From contig JARSSP010000015.1 in the NCBI GenBank assembly GCA_029624675.1, positions 62,001 to 126,000 on the forward strand: DNA of 64,000 nt, read 5' to 3'. Position numbers and translations under genes: made by a program. Shown here one piece after another: positions 7,599 to 15,540 of the stretch. This DNA is from Candidatus Contendibacter sp. Its GTDB lineage: Bacteria; Pseudomonadota; Gammaproteobacteria; Competibacterales; Competibacteraceae. How positions within the stretch are numbered: position 1 is the stretch's first letter; each line of letters opens with the position of its first letter. The notes beneath the pieces are model-generated. The model was not told the DNA's origin. It saw only the letters and a list, made by a program, of their open reading frames with translations, and did no database searches.

Positions 7599-10500
7599 TC
7601 ATTCCCACGCCGCCAGATCGGCCCGCAGGACGCGCACCCGCCGCAGAATCGCCTCCCGCTTGAGACTGAACAGCACCATTCCCACCGTGATCGCCGTTCC
7701 CAACCCCAGCAGGATCAGCGCCCGGCTCAGGGCCTGCTCGGGATAGAAGCGGATCAGTTGTCCGGCGACATTCAGCACCAGAAACGCCACGCCGGCGTAG
7801 AGAAAGGCGCGAATCCGCAGGGCGACGCCCGCGACGACCCCCAGCAGCGCCAGCCCCAGCGCCAGCACGAACACGCTCAACTCCGGCCGCAGGAACACGT
7901 CCAGCCCCGCGCCGGCGTAGAGCGCGCTCAAGGCCGCCAGCCGCGCGCCGTTCAGCACATTCGGACGCAGTTCCCGCCGATGCAGATGGAGCAGCGCCAG
8001 CACCGACGCCGCCGCGGGCGCGATGTAGAATTGCCACAATCCATGGCGCTCCGCCCACAGCGGCGCCCAGAGGTAGATGGCCCCGTTCAACGCCAGCACG
8101 CCCAGGTACAGCGGCCAGGGATTGCGCAGCGCGCTGGCCAATGACAGATACAGCACGGCGGCGGCCAGCAGGGTTCCGCCGGTCCAGACCGAGGCGAGTT
8201 GCCATGGCGCGGTCGCCAGCGCCAGCAGCGGCAACCCCAGGGCCAGCCGGTACAGCGGCGGCGAACCGGTGAACTGATGCAGCAGGAAGGCGACGTAACC
8301 CGCCGCCATGACCGCGACGGTATCGACGACCGCGAACGGCGCCAGGCCCAATGCCAGCAGTCGCCCATAACCCGCCAGCAATCCCAGCAACAGCGCGGTC
8401 GCGTAGACCCAGTTCGGCTCGTCCGGCCACCGCCAGGCGCGCGTCAGCGTCAGACCCGCCAGCATCAGCAACGCCGCGCCGGCCGCCAGCGGATCGGCGG
8501 GGATGCCGAAATGCCATGGCGATAGCCTCCAGCCGGCCAGGTGCGCCGCCACCGCGCCACCGTGCAATCCCAGCCAGAGGGCGCTCAGCGCCAGCAACCA
8601 CGGAACCAGCCCGGCAACGGTCTGTTCCAGATCGCCCAACCGGCCGAACCGCGCCGAATCCGCTTCAAGATCGGCACGGTCCAACCAAGCCGCCAGCCGC
8701 CGCCGAACCGCCATCGACGCCAGCAGCAGCAAGACCGTTTGCGCGGCGTACCAGGGCGCCAATCCGACCAGCGGCGACCAGGCGAACCCCGCCGCGCCCG
8801 TCAGCCAGACCGTGTAGCTGCCGGCCAGGGCTAGCGTCAACCCCGCGTTCAACCAGAACAGCCGTCCCTGCCACCAGCCCCGCGCCAGCATCGCCGCCGC
8901 CAGCACGAGCAGGGTTGCGGTGCAAACCGTCCAGTGGGAATCGGCCACCAGCGGCAGCAAGCCCAGGCTTGCCGCCGGCAGCAGGCTCAGCCATCCGTCC
9001 AGCGCCGAACGCCAGACTTCCTGGTGACGCGGTCCGTACCGCCACGCCAGCAACAGCGCGCCATCCCACAGCGCCACCGCCAGCGGCAATCCAACCAGCG
9101 GCGCGCTCAAGTCCAGCCAAGCGGCCAACGCCGTCATGCCAAGGGCCACCAGTAATACATGCGCGGTCAATGGCGCTGGCCGCAGCCGGAAGGCATGGCC
9201 CGCCGTCGCCGCCAACAACAGCGCTAGCCCGGTCAATGCCCAGGCCGACCGTTCCAGTCGGAACGCACCATCCCACAACAGGCCGCCGGCCTCCAGCAAC
9301 AGCACTCGCGCCAGTAACAGGATCAGCACGGCGAACGGTATCCAGAACAACGGCGATTCCAGATCGGCTTGCCGCCAGCGCAACCCGCGCGCCAACCACT
9401 GGCCGTGCCGCCGCCACAGTGGAACCAGCAGGAACAGCAGGTTCAATTCGGCCACGGCGACGACACATCCTCGGATCGTCGCGGCTTGACCCTGGCCGCG
9501 ACCCCACCAACTCCATTCCAGCGCGCCGCTGGCCAGCAAGCCGCTCGCCGTCAGCGCCGCCACCGCCAGCCAAGCCATGCCGGGCCACGCCGTGTTGCGC
9601 AACAGGAGGAACAGATACAGCGCCAGCGCGGCCAGCAGGGCAGCGGGCGACAGCGCGCCGGCCAACACGCCGACGACTCCACCGCCCAGCACGCTCGCCA
9701 AACCCAACAGCGGCCACAATACTGGGTCCACCGCCCAACCTGGCCAGCGGGCATTCCAGCGCGGCAATAGCAGATTGCCGCCACCCCAGAGCGCGTAACC
9801 CCAGGCAATGGCCAGCCAGGTGTTCTCCCGCGCGCTGTAACCCGCCCAGTCCGCCAGACTGCCGACCAGGACGCTCAACAGCACCGGCAAGCCCAAACCG
9901 CGCCAGTCGGCGGCATTCGGCCAGGGCCGTGCCACCGGGAACAGCGCGACGCAAAGCAGCGCCAGCAGGATCGGCAGGCGAACATCGGTGGGCAAAAATC
10001 CCAGCGGCACGACGCCGGCCAGCGCCAGGCCATAGAGCACGCTGCTGGTCACGGCCAGCGGCGCGCGCCAGTACGCCACCGGCGCGGCCCGTTTCGCTTC
10101 CAGCCCGACCGCCGCCATCGCCAACGCCAGGCTCAACAGAACGTTCAGCATCGGCTGATCCAGGCCGAACAGCGCGGTCGGCGCCAGCCAGTCACTGGTC
10201 AGCCAGACGCCGAGCGTCAGCGTGATCAGGGCGGCGTAGGTGCAGGGCGTGGACCGGTCTTCCCAACTGGCCAGGCCGAACAGCCACAGGCTCAACGCCA
10301 GGGCCGGCCACAATTCCGCCGCCGGCCACCCCAGCCCCGCCAGCGTCGGACTGGCCGCTACGGCCGCCGCCGCCACCAGCAGCGCGCCCCCGCGCAGGCT
10401 CTCCTGAACCTGCTGGCGACCCCCCGCCCCGCCAGGCGTGGTGAAACCCAGCATCCGCGCCGCGCGCCAAACCGACCGTCGGCCCAACGCCACGATCCCC

Positions 10501-13250
10501 AAGCGCCAGACCAGCAGCGCGTACAGCACCGCCACCGCGCCCAACCACGGCGGTGTCCATCCGATCCGGTCCAGACCGACCAGCAACCCCGCCAGACCCA
10601 GCAGCATCGGCAAGGCCGCCCAACGGAACTGCTGGAAATGACCGATGAGCAACAACCCGGTCAGCGTCGCCACGCCCGCCGACCACGGCCACGACCAGGC
10701 CATTCCGCCGCCCATCCACCGCTGGCCGAGATGAATCAGTCCAACCAGCCACAGCAAAACCATCGCCTGTTCCAGCGGCGCGTGAACCAGGGCAGTGAAC
10801 GCGGGCGGAGTCGATTCCTCATCCTCCGCGTTTTCCAGCAGCGCCCGGCGGACGCGCAAGGGCCGATCCAGCCACCACAGCAGCGCCCACAGCGCCAGCA
10901 CCCCGGTGAACTCGCCCAGGCCGGTGCTCGGTCCGGGGAACCAGCCGCGCTTGATTAGGACACCGATGCCGCCCGCGCAGGCCAGCACCCCGTAGAACAG
11001 CGCCTGCTGGCGCAACCCCCAACTCAGCCACAGTAACAGCGCCCCCGCCAGCGCCAGCAGCAAGATCGGCTCCCACCGCCCCAGCAACGTCGGCCAAAGC
11101 GCTAGCCCCCCCAGGACCAAAGCCAAGACCACGTTCACCAGCGCGCCAACGACGAATACGGTCCGGCTGATCGGCGCTTGCCGGCGGTCGTGCAGACCCA
11201 ATGTGGTCCACAACGCCGCCAGCGCCAGCAACCCAAAAGCGGTTCGCAGGGGCCAGCCGAACGGCAGCCAGTCCGGCGCGTAGCTGGCCGCCGCCATGGC
11301 CAGCAGGACCACCGCGCCATCGGCCCAGGCCCAGCGTGGATCGGCTTCCGGCAACGCCAGCGCCAGCCGGACCGAGATATACGCCAGCAGCGCCGCCGTC
11401 GCGGCGGTGGCGAACCCAAGCCAGCCTGGCGAAGCCCAGACCAGACTCCAAACCGTCAGACCGGGCAACAACAATCCAAACGCGATCAGGCATTGCCAGG
11501 CGATGGCGCGCGAACGGGAATTCGCCCAGCGGCAGAGTCCCAGCAGCGCCAGCAGGCCCGGCAGACTGGCCAGTTCGTGCCAGGCCAGCGGCAGCGACTT
11601 CAGGATGACGTAGCCGTACAGGCCGGCCACGCAGCCCAACAGCAGATACAGCGGCGGCAGGGTCCGGTAGCGCCAGGTCACCCAGCCATACAGCACCGCG
11701 CCCAAGGCCAGCGTCAGAATCGCCGTTGGCGGGGTCTGGACCGCCACCGCGACCGCCGCCGCCGACAGGCCGTAGAGCGCGAAACTGAACCGGGACAGGA
11801 AGGCGTATTTGTGGACCCAGTCCTTGAACGCGGCGTCCACCGTGAACAGCAACCCACACAGCGCCATCAGGAACGGTCCGGCGTAGCCCGCCGGCAACGG
11901 CTCCGGCCACAGCCAGGTCAGATGGACGAACGAGACCGCCGCTGTGTAGACCAGCAGGCCGGCGGCGTAATAGGTGATCAGCCACCGGTCCACGAACAGC
12001 CGCCGCAGCCACTCGACGGCGAAGGTCCACAGACCGTAACCGAGCACTCCCAGCAATACGCCATGCAGCACCGCCAACCCAGGCCAGCCCGGCGCGACCG
12101 CCGCCAGCGGCGCGGCCAGTTGCACCGCCGCCAACGCCGTCACCAGCCACGGATAGCGTCCCATCAACGCCCGGTCCATCAGGCCGCTGACCAGAATCGC
12201 GGTCCAGGCGAACGCCGCCAGCGCGCCGGCCACGATGAGCAGGCTGACGGCCAACAATAAGCCGTTGCCCGCGCTGGCGTCCGCCAGCCGCACCGCGACC
12301 GCCAGATCGAGCGGCGCCAGCAACATCCCCAGCGTCAATAACATGCCGCTGGCAACCACCAGTTCCGGGCGTTCGCGGCGGAACCGGTAGCCGGCCCAGA
12401 TCAGGAACGCGGTCGCGCTCAGCAGGCTGGCGAACACGGTCAGCGCGTTGATGAAACCCTGGGTGTTGGCGATCAGGAACAGCGCGCCGGCCACGAAGCA
12501 GAATCCACCGATGAACCAGCCGATGTTCTGCGCCAGAAACGGCGCGATCAGCCTCGGCCAGCCGGACAGCGCGCGGAGCGCCTTTTCCAATGGGCTTGGC
12601 GCGGCGGGACGCCAGTCGGCGGCGGGAGCCGCTTGCTCCCAGACCGACTCTGGCGTCGGCGCTTCGACTGGCGCGCGGCGGCGGGCTGGAATCGACGCCG
12701 GTGGCGGCAATGGCGGTTGGGATTCCGCTGGCGCGGCTGGCAATGCCAACGGTTCCAGCGCAACTTCCCCTCGCCCGCTGGCGGGAGCGGGGCCGGGGGT
12801 GAGGGTGGCGGGCTGCCAGGGCGGCGGCCCCGGCGGCGTCTCCACGCCTTGCGCCAGCAGGTTCCAGGCCATCGTCCGCCGGAGCCGCCACGCCTCGCCA
12901 TCCGGGGATACGCCGCCTTTGCGCAGATGCCGCTCCCATAACCGATCCAGGTCGTTGCTCAGTTGCCGGTGGCGCTCCCCCTCCAACGTGCCCGCTTCGG
13001 CCAGCCGGCGCAATTCCAGCCGCAACAGCAGCAGATTTTCCAGATCGGCGGGCCCGTAACGGCCACCGCCGCTCAAGGACGGTGTGGAATGAACCGGCGG
13101 GGGTTTATGGGACGGTTCCGGGACGCTCCGGGTAACCAGTTGTCGCCGCAGTTCGCGGGCCTGGCGGCGTGCGACGACGAGCGCGATCAGCAGGATGATC
13201 GGTGAAATCAGCCACGCCAGCGCCAGAAACCCCAGCATCACCCATTCCAC
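7599..13250 (-). CDS. Giant polytopic membrane protein (1883 aa)
   Basis: One uninterrupted frame encodes 1883 residues. It has an N-terminal membrane helix (about 5-27), a charged and helical segment (about 28-125), a Pro/Ala-rich linker (about 138-215) and then hydrophobic helices almost without a break to the end, apparently several tens of transmembrane segments. The first membrane block (FLAQNIGWFIGGFCFVAGALF) recalls DUF2157/DUF2339-like proteins, but I cannot assign a family. The C-terminus ends in a basic segment, FSLKREAILRRVRVLRADLA. The start is GTG at 13250, after a purine-rich GGAGGGAGGG, 39 bp behind the pspA stop; ATG at 13238 is an alternative. Linkage to pspA suggests a role in membrane integrity, by inference only. 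Confidence 0.8.
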   Translation of the reverse strand: MEWVMLGFLALAWLISPIILLIALVVARRQARELRRQLVTRSVPEPSHKPPPVHSTPSLSGGGRYGPADLENLLLLRLELRRLAEAGTLEGERHRQLSNDLDRLWERHLRKGGVSPDGEAWRLRRTMAWNLLAQGVETPPGPPPWQPATLTPGPAPASGRGEVALEPLALPAAPAESQPPLPPPASIPARRRAPVEAPTPESVWEQAAPAADWRPAAPSPLEKALRALSGWPRLIAPFLAQNIGWFIGGFCFVAGALFLIANTQGFINALTVFASLLSATAFLIWAGYRFRRERPELVVASGMLLTLGMLLAPLDLAVAVRLADASAGNGLLLAVSLLIVAGALAAFAWTAILVSGLMDRALMGRYPWLVTALAAVQLAAPLAAVAPGWPGLAVLHGVLLGVLGYGLWTFAVEWLRRLFVDRWLITYYAAGLLVYTAAVSFVHLTWLWPEPLPAGYAGPFLMALCGLLFTVDAAFKDWVHKYAFLSRFSFALYGLSAAAVAVAVQTPPTAILTLALGAVLYGWVTWRYRTLPPLYLLLGCVAGLYGYVILKSLPLAWHELASLPGLLALLGLCRWANSRSRAIAWQCLIAFGLLLPGLTVWSLVWASPGWLGFATAATAALLAYISVRLALALPEADPRWAWADGAVVLLAMAAASYAPDWLPFGWPLRTAFGLLALAALWTTLGLHDRRQAPISRTVFVVGALVNVVLALVLGGLALWPTLLGRWEPILLLALAGALLLWLSWGLRQQALFYGVLACAGGIGVLIKRGWFPGPSTGLGEFTGVLALWALLWWLDRPLRVRRALLENAEDEESTPPAFTALVHAPLEQAMVLLWLVGLIHLGQRWMGGGMAWSWPWSAGVATLTGLLLIGHFQQFRWAALPMLLGLAGLLVGLDRIGWTPPWLGAVAVLYALLVWRLGIVALGRRSVWRAARMLGFTTPGGAGGRQQVQESLRGGALLVAAAAVAASPTLAGLGWPAAELWPALALSLWLFGLASWEDRSTPCTYAALITLTLGVWLTSDWLAPTALFGLDQPMLNVLLSLALAMAAVGLEAKRAAPVAYWRAPLAVTSSVLYGLALAGVVPLGFLPTDVRLPILLALLCVALFPVARPWPNAADWRGLGLPVLLSVLVGSLADWAGYSARENTWLAIAWGYALWGGGNLLLPRWNARWPGWAVDPVLWPLLGLASVLGGGVVGVLAGALSPAALLAALALYLFLLLRNTAWPGMAWLAVAALTASGLLASGALEWSWWGRGQGQAATIRGCVVAVAELNLLFLLVPLWRRHGQWLARGLRWRQADLESPLFWIPFAVLILLLARVLLLEAGGLLWDGAFRLERSAWALTGLALLLAATAGHAFRLRPAPLTAHVLLVALGMTALAAWLDLSAPLVGLPLAVALWDGALLLAWRYGPRHQEVWRSALDGWLSLLPAASLGLLPLVADSHWTVCTATLLVLAAAMLARGWWQGRLFWLNAGLTLALAGSYTVWLTGAAGFAWSPLVGLAPWYAAQTVLLLLASMAVRRRLAAWLDRADLEADSARFGRLGDLEQTVAGLVPWLLALSALWLGLHGGAVAAHLAGWRLSPWHFGIPADPLAAGAALLMLAGLTLTRAWRWPDEPNWVYATALLLGLLAGYGRLLALGLAPFAVVDTVAVMAAGYVAFLLHQFTGSPPLYRLALGLPLLALATAPWQLASVWTGGTLLAAAVLYLSLASALRNPWPLYLGVLALNGAIYLWAPLWAERHGLWQFYIAPAAASVLALLHLHRRELRPNVLNGARLAALSALYAGAGLDVFLRPELSVFVLALGLALLGVVAGVALRIRAFLYAGVAFLVLNVAGQLIRFYPEQALSRALILLGLGTAITVGMVLFSLKREAILRRVRVLRADLAAWE
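12764..12805. repeat. REP-like palindromic element inside the giant membrane protein gene
   Basis: The forward strand contains CCCCTCGCCCGCTGG followed by a G-rich arm ending in CCGGGGGTGAGGG. This matches the intergenic elements near 34.1, 37.5 and 50.7 kb. Here it is translated on the minus strand as residues about 149-163 (TLTPGPAPASGRGEV) in the Pro/Ala-rich linker, without breaking the frame. Confidence 0.65.
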
Positions 13251-13289
13251 GACCCGCCCTCCCTCCGCCGAATTTCACTCCACCGTCAA

Positions 13290-13973
13290 TCAGGCCGACT
13301 GTTCCTTGTGGATTTCCTTTTTGAGGACCGCCAATTCCGCCTCGACCTCAACGTCCACTTCCATCTTCAAAAACTCGCGCTCCACCGGACTGTAGTCACC
13401 GTACACCTCGGCGCGGGCCTCCATTCGCGCTTCCATCTCCCCAACCTTGTCCGCCATGCGCCCAAACGAGTTGTTGAGGTCGAGTCCGGTCTGGAACCGG
13501 TCGGTCACCCGGTCCATTTGCTCGCGCGCCTGGGCGGCCCGTTGCCGTGCCACCAGGCTGCTCTTCTTCAACCGCGCTTCTTCCAGCTTGGTTTCCAGCG
13601 CTCGCAACTGCGCCTTGAGCCGTTCGCTAGTGCGGCGGGACGATTCCCAGGACGCTTGCAAGCCAGCAACGACATCGTCGTGTTCCTTCTTGCGCGCCAG
13701 CGCTTCGCGCGCCAGCGCTTCGTTGCCGGTTTCCAGCGCCCGCCGCGCCCGGTTGTACCAGTCCTCGGCTTGTCGGCGCTGACTGTCCAGCTCCTTGGCC
13801 AGTTGTTTTTCGCTGGCCAGGGCGTCGATCACGCCTTCGCGGGCGCTGTTGACGTTCTCCTCCATCTCCCGGATGAGCTGCTTGACCATCCGTTCCGGGT
13901 CTTCGACCCGATCCACCAGATCGTTCAGATTGGCGGTCAGTACATCGCTGATGCGTTTGAACAAACTGGCCAT
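13290..13973 (-). CDS. PspA/IM30 family membrane-stress protein
   Basis: The 227-residue product begins MASLFKRISDVLTANLNDLVD, the amphipathic membrane-binding helix of the PspA/IM30 family. Then come VEDPERMVKQLIREMEE and long charged coiled-coil helices to the C-terminus (VDVEVEAELAVLKKEI). Family proteins are ESCRT-III-like: they assemble on damaged inner membrane and limit proton leakage. The length fits PspA and E. coli YjfJ (about 220-230 residues). A strong GAGGAGG precedes the start. pspF, pspB and pspC are absent; the next gene downstream is the giant membrane protein. E. coli YjfJ lies with DUF350, DUF1190 and ATP-grasp genes, which here are found 7 kb downstream on the same strand. 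Confidence 0.92.
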   Translation of the reverse strand: MASLFKRISDVLTANLNDLVDRVEDPERMVKQLIREMEENVNSAREGVIDALASEKQLAKELDSQRRQAEDWYNRARRALETGNEALAREALARKKEHDDVVAGLQASWESSRRTSERLKAQLRALETKLEEARLKKSSLVARQRAAQAREQMDRVTDRFQTGLDLNNSFGRMADKVGEMEARMEARAEVYGDYSPVEREFLKMEVDVEVEAELAVLKKEIHKEQSA

Positions 13974-14017
13974 GGGATGCCTCCTCGATCATTCGTGGCC
14001 GTGGTAAGGATGATGTC

Positions 14018-14023
14018 AGTATA
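14018..14023 (-). promoter_or_regulatory. Candidate -10 element of pspA
   Basis: On the minus strand TATACT lies about 45 bases before the pspA start, in an AT-rich part of the 242-bp divergent region shared with fadI. No good -35 hexamer or sigma-54 -24/-12 pair was found at the matching distance. Confidence 0.3.
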
Positions 14024-14124
14024 GTCGGGAAAAATTCTCTTGAGCAGTGTTTAATTAAAGTTCCCCAGTATTTTCTCGAAATTCACGCCCGTTCGTGGCA
14101 ACGCCACCATATCGTACAAGCAAC

Positions 14125-14147
14125 TTGTTCAAATCCTTGATGAACTG
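14125..14147. promoter_or_regulatory. Imperfect dyad upstream of fadI, possible operator
   Basis: GTTCA (14127-14131) and TGAAC (14141-14145) form inverted half-sites about 70 bp before the fadI start. Position suits a repressor of fatty acid degradation genes such as FadR or PsrA, but neither consensus is clearly matched. Confidence 0.25.
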
Positions 14148-14215
14148 TGCATCAGAGCGTGGGATTTTCCGAACGTGCCCCACGCGTCCCAGCCTTATCT
14201 GAAAAGGAGAGCCCC

Positions 14216-15523
14216 ATGGCCACCGTGAATTCCATGCACACCCCCGGCGAGCGCGTCGCCATCGTCGCCGGCCTGCGCACCCCGTTCGCCCGGCAACTGA
14301 CCGCCTACAAGGATTTGAACGCCATCGAACTCGGCGTCCTGGTCACCAACGAACTGCTCAACCGAACCCACCTGGACCCCGCTCTGATCGAACGGATGGT
14401 CTACGGCTGCGTCGGCCTGATCCCCGAAGCGCCCAACGTTGCCCGCGAAGTGCTGCTCGGTGCCGGCATGAATCCGCGCACCGACGCCTACACCGTCACC
14501 CGCGCCTGCGCCACCAGCTTTCAGTCCACCGTGGACATCGCCCAGGCCATCCTGCTGGGCGAGATCGAAATCGGCCTGGCCGGCGGCTGCGATTCCACCT
14601 CGGTATTGCCGATCCAGACCTCGAAGAAACTGTCGCGGGCATTGATCCACTCCACCAAGGCCAAGACTCTGGGCGACAAACTGGCGCTGTTCAAGGCAAT
14701 CCGCCCCGCCGATCTGATTCCGGTCTCGCCGGCGGTCAAGGATTACTCGACCAACCTGGGCATGGGCGACATCGCCGAGCAGATGGCCAAGAACCACGGC
14801 ATCGGCCGCGAGGAACAGGACCGCTTCACCCTGCGCTCGCATCAACTCGCCCAACAGGCCTGGGATGCCGGCAAGCTGGACGGCGAGGTGATGCGCGCCT
14901 TCGTCCCGCCGTTCAAGGACACCATCGAGCGCGACAACAACATTCGCGGCGATTCCACCCTGGAGCAACTGGCCAAGTTGAAGCCGGCCTTCGACCGCCG
15001 GCACGGCACCGTGACCGCCGCCAATTCCACCCCGCTGACCGACGGCGCCTCTTCCATGCTCCTGATGCAGGAACGGCGAGCCCGACAACTGGGATTCGAG
15101 CCGCTGGGCTTCATCCGCTCCTACGCCTTCGCCGCCATCGATCCGTTCAACGACGGGCTGATGGGGCCGTCCCACGCCACCCCCATCGCCCTCGACCGGG
15201 CCGGGATCAAGCTCGGCGAGCTGGCGCTGATCGACATTCACGAAGCCTTCGCCGCGCAAACGCTGGCCAATTTGAAGAACTGGCCGTCGCGAAAATTCGC
15301 CTGGGAACAACTGGGCCGGGACGAACCCATCGGCGAGGTGGACCCGGACAAGCTCAACGTGCTGGGCGGCTCGCTGGCCTACGGTCACCCGTTCGCCGCC
15401 ACCGGTGGGCGGATGATCATGCAGACGGTGAACGAGTTGCGCCGGCGCGGCGGCGGCTTGGGGCTGGCGACGGCTTGCGCCGCTGGCGGTCTGGGCGTGG
15501 CCCTGGTGCTGGAAGTGGCGTAA
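14216..15523 (+). CDS. fadI: Acetyl-CoA C-acyltransferase FadI (3-ketoacyl-CoA thiolase)
   Basis: The 435-residue product has the thiolase fold. The nucleophilic Cys98 lies in VTRACATSF, the His in IHEAFAAQT, and the C-terminal [10 protein letters not shown] and [10 protein letters not shown] provide the second active-site Cys. The long form (435 residues, close to the usual 436) and the downstream fadJ favour FadI over FadA. It cleaves 3-ketoacyl-CoA with CoA, the last step of each beta-oxidation cycle. The start at 14216 follows AAAAGGAGA at good spacing; an in-frame upstream ATG at 14147 lacks such a site. The stop lies 17 bp before fadJ, so the two form an operon. Confidence 0.93.
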   Translation: MATVNSMHTPGERVAIVAGLRTPFARQLTAYKDLNAIELGVLVTNELLNRTHLDPALIERMVYGCVGLIPEAPNVAREVLLGAGMNPRTDAYTVTRACATSFQSTVDIAQAILLGEIEIGLAGGCDSTSVLPIQTSKKLSRALIHSTKAKTLGDKLALFKAIRPADLIPVSPAVKDYSTNLGMGDIAEQMAKNHGIGREEQDRFTLRSHQLAQQAWDAGKLDGEVMRAFVPPFKDTIERDNNIRGDSTLEQLAKLKPAFDRRHGTVTAANSTPLTDGASSMLLMQERRARQLGFEPLGFIRSYAFAAIDPFNDGLMGPSHATPIALDRAGIKLGELALIDIHEAFAAQTLANLKNWPSRKFAWEQLGRDEPIGEVDPDKLNVLGGSLAYGHPFAATGGRMIMQTVNELRRRGGGLGLATACAAGGLGVALVLEVA

Positions 15524-15540
15524 TCGAGAGGAGGCCAACC

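Noticed and set aside
7441-8601. Long minus-strand frame overlapping the giant membrane gene
   Set aside because: It is an Ala/Gly/Arg-rich shadow of GC-rich codons in the true frame, with no family similarity.
8351-10225. 624-codon plus-strand frame opposite the giant membrane gene
   Set aside because: Composition is Pro/Ala/Arg-rich with no motifs, typical of antisense frames in GC-rich DNA.
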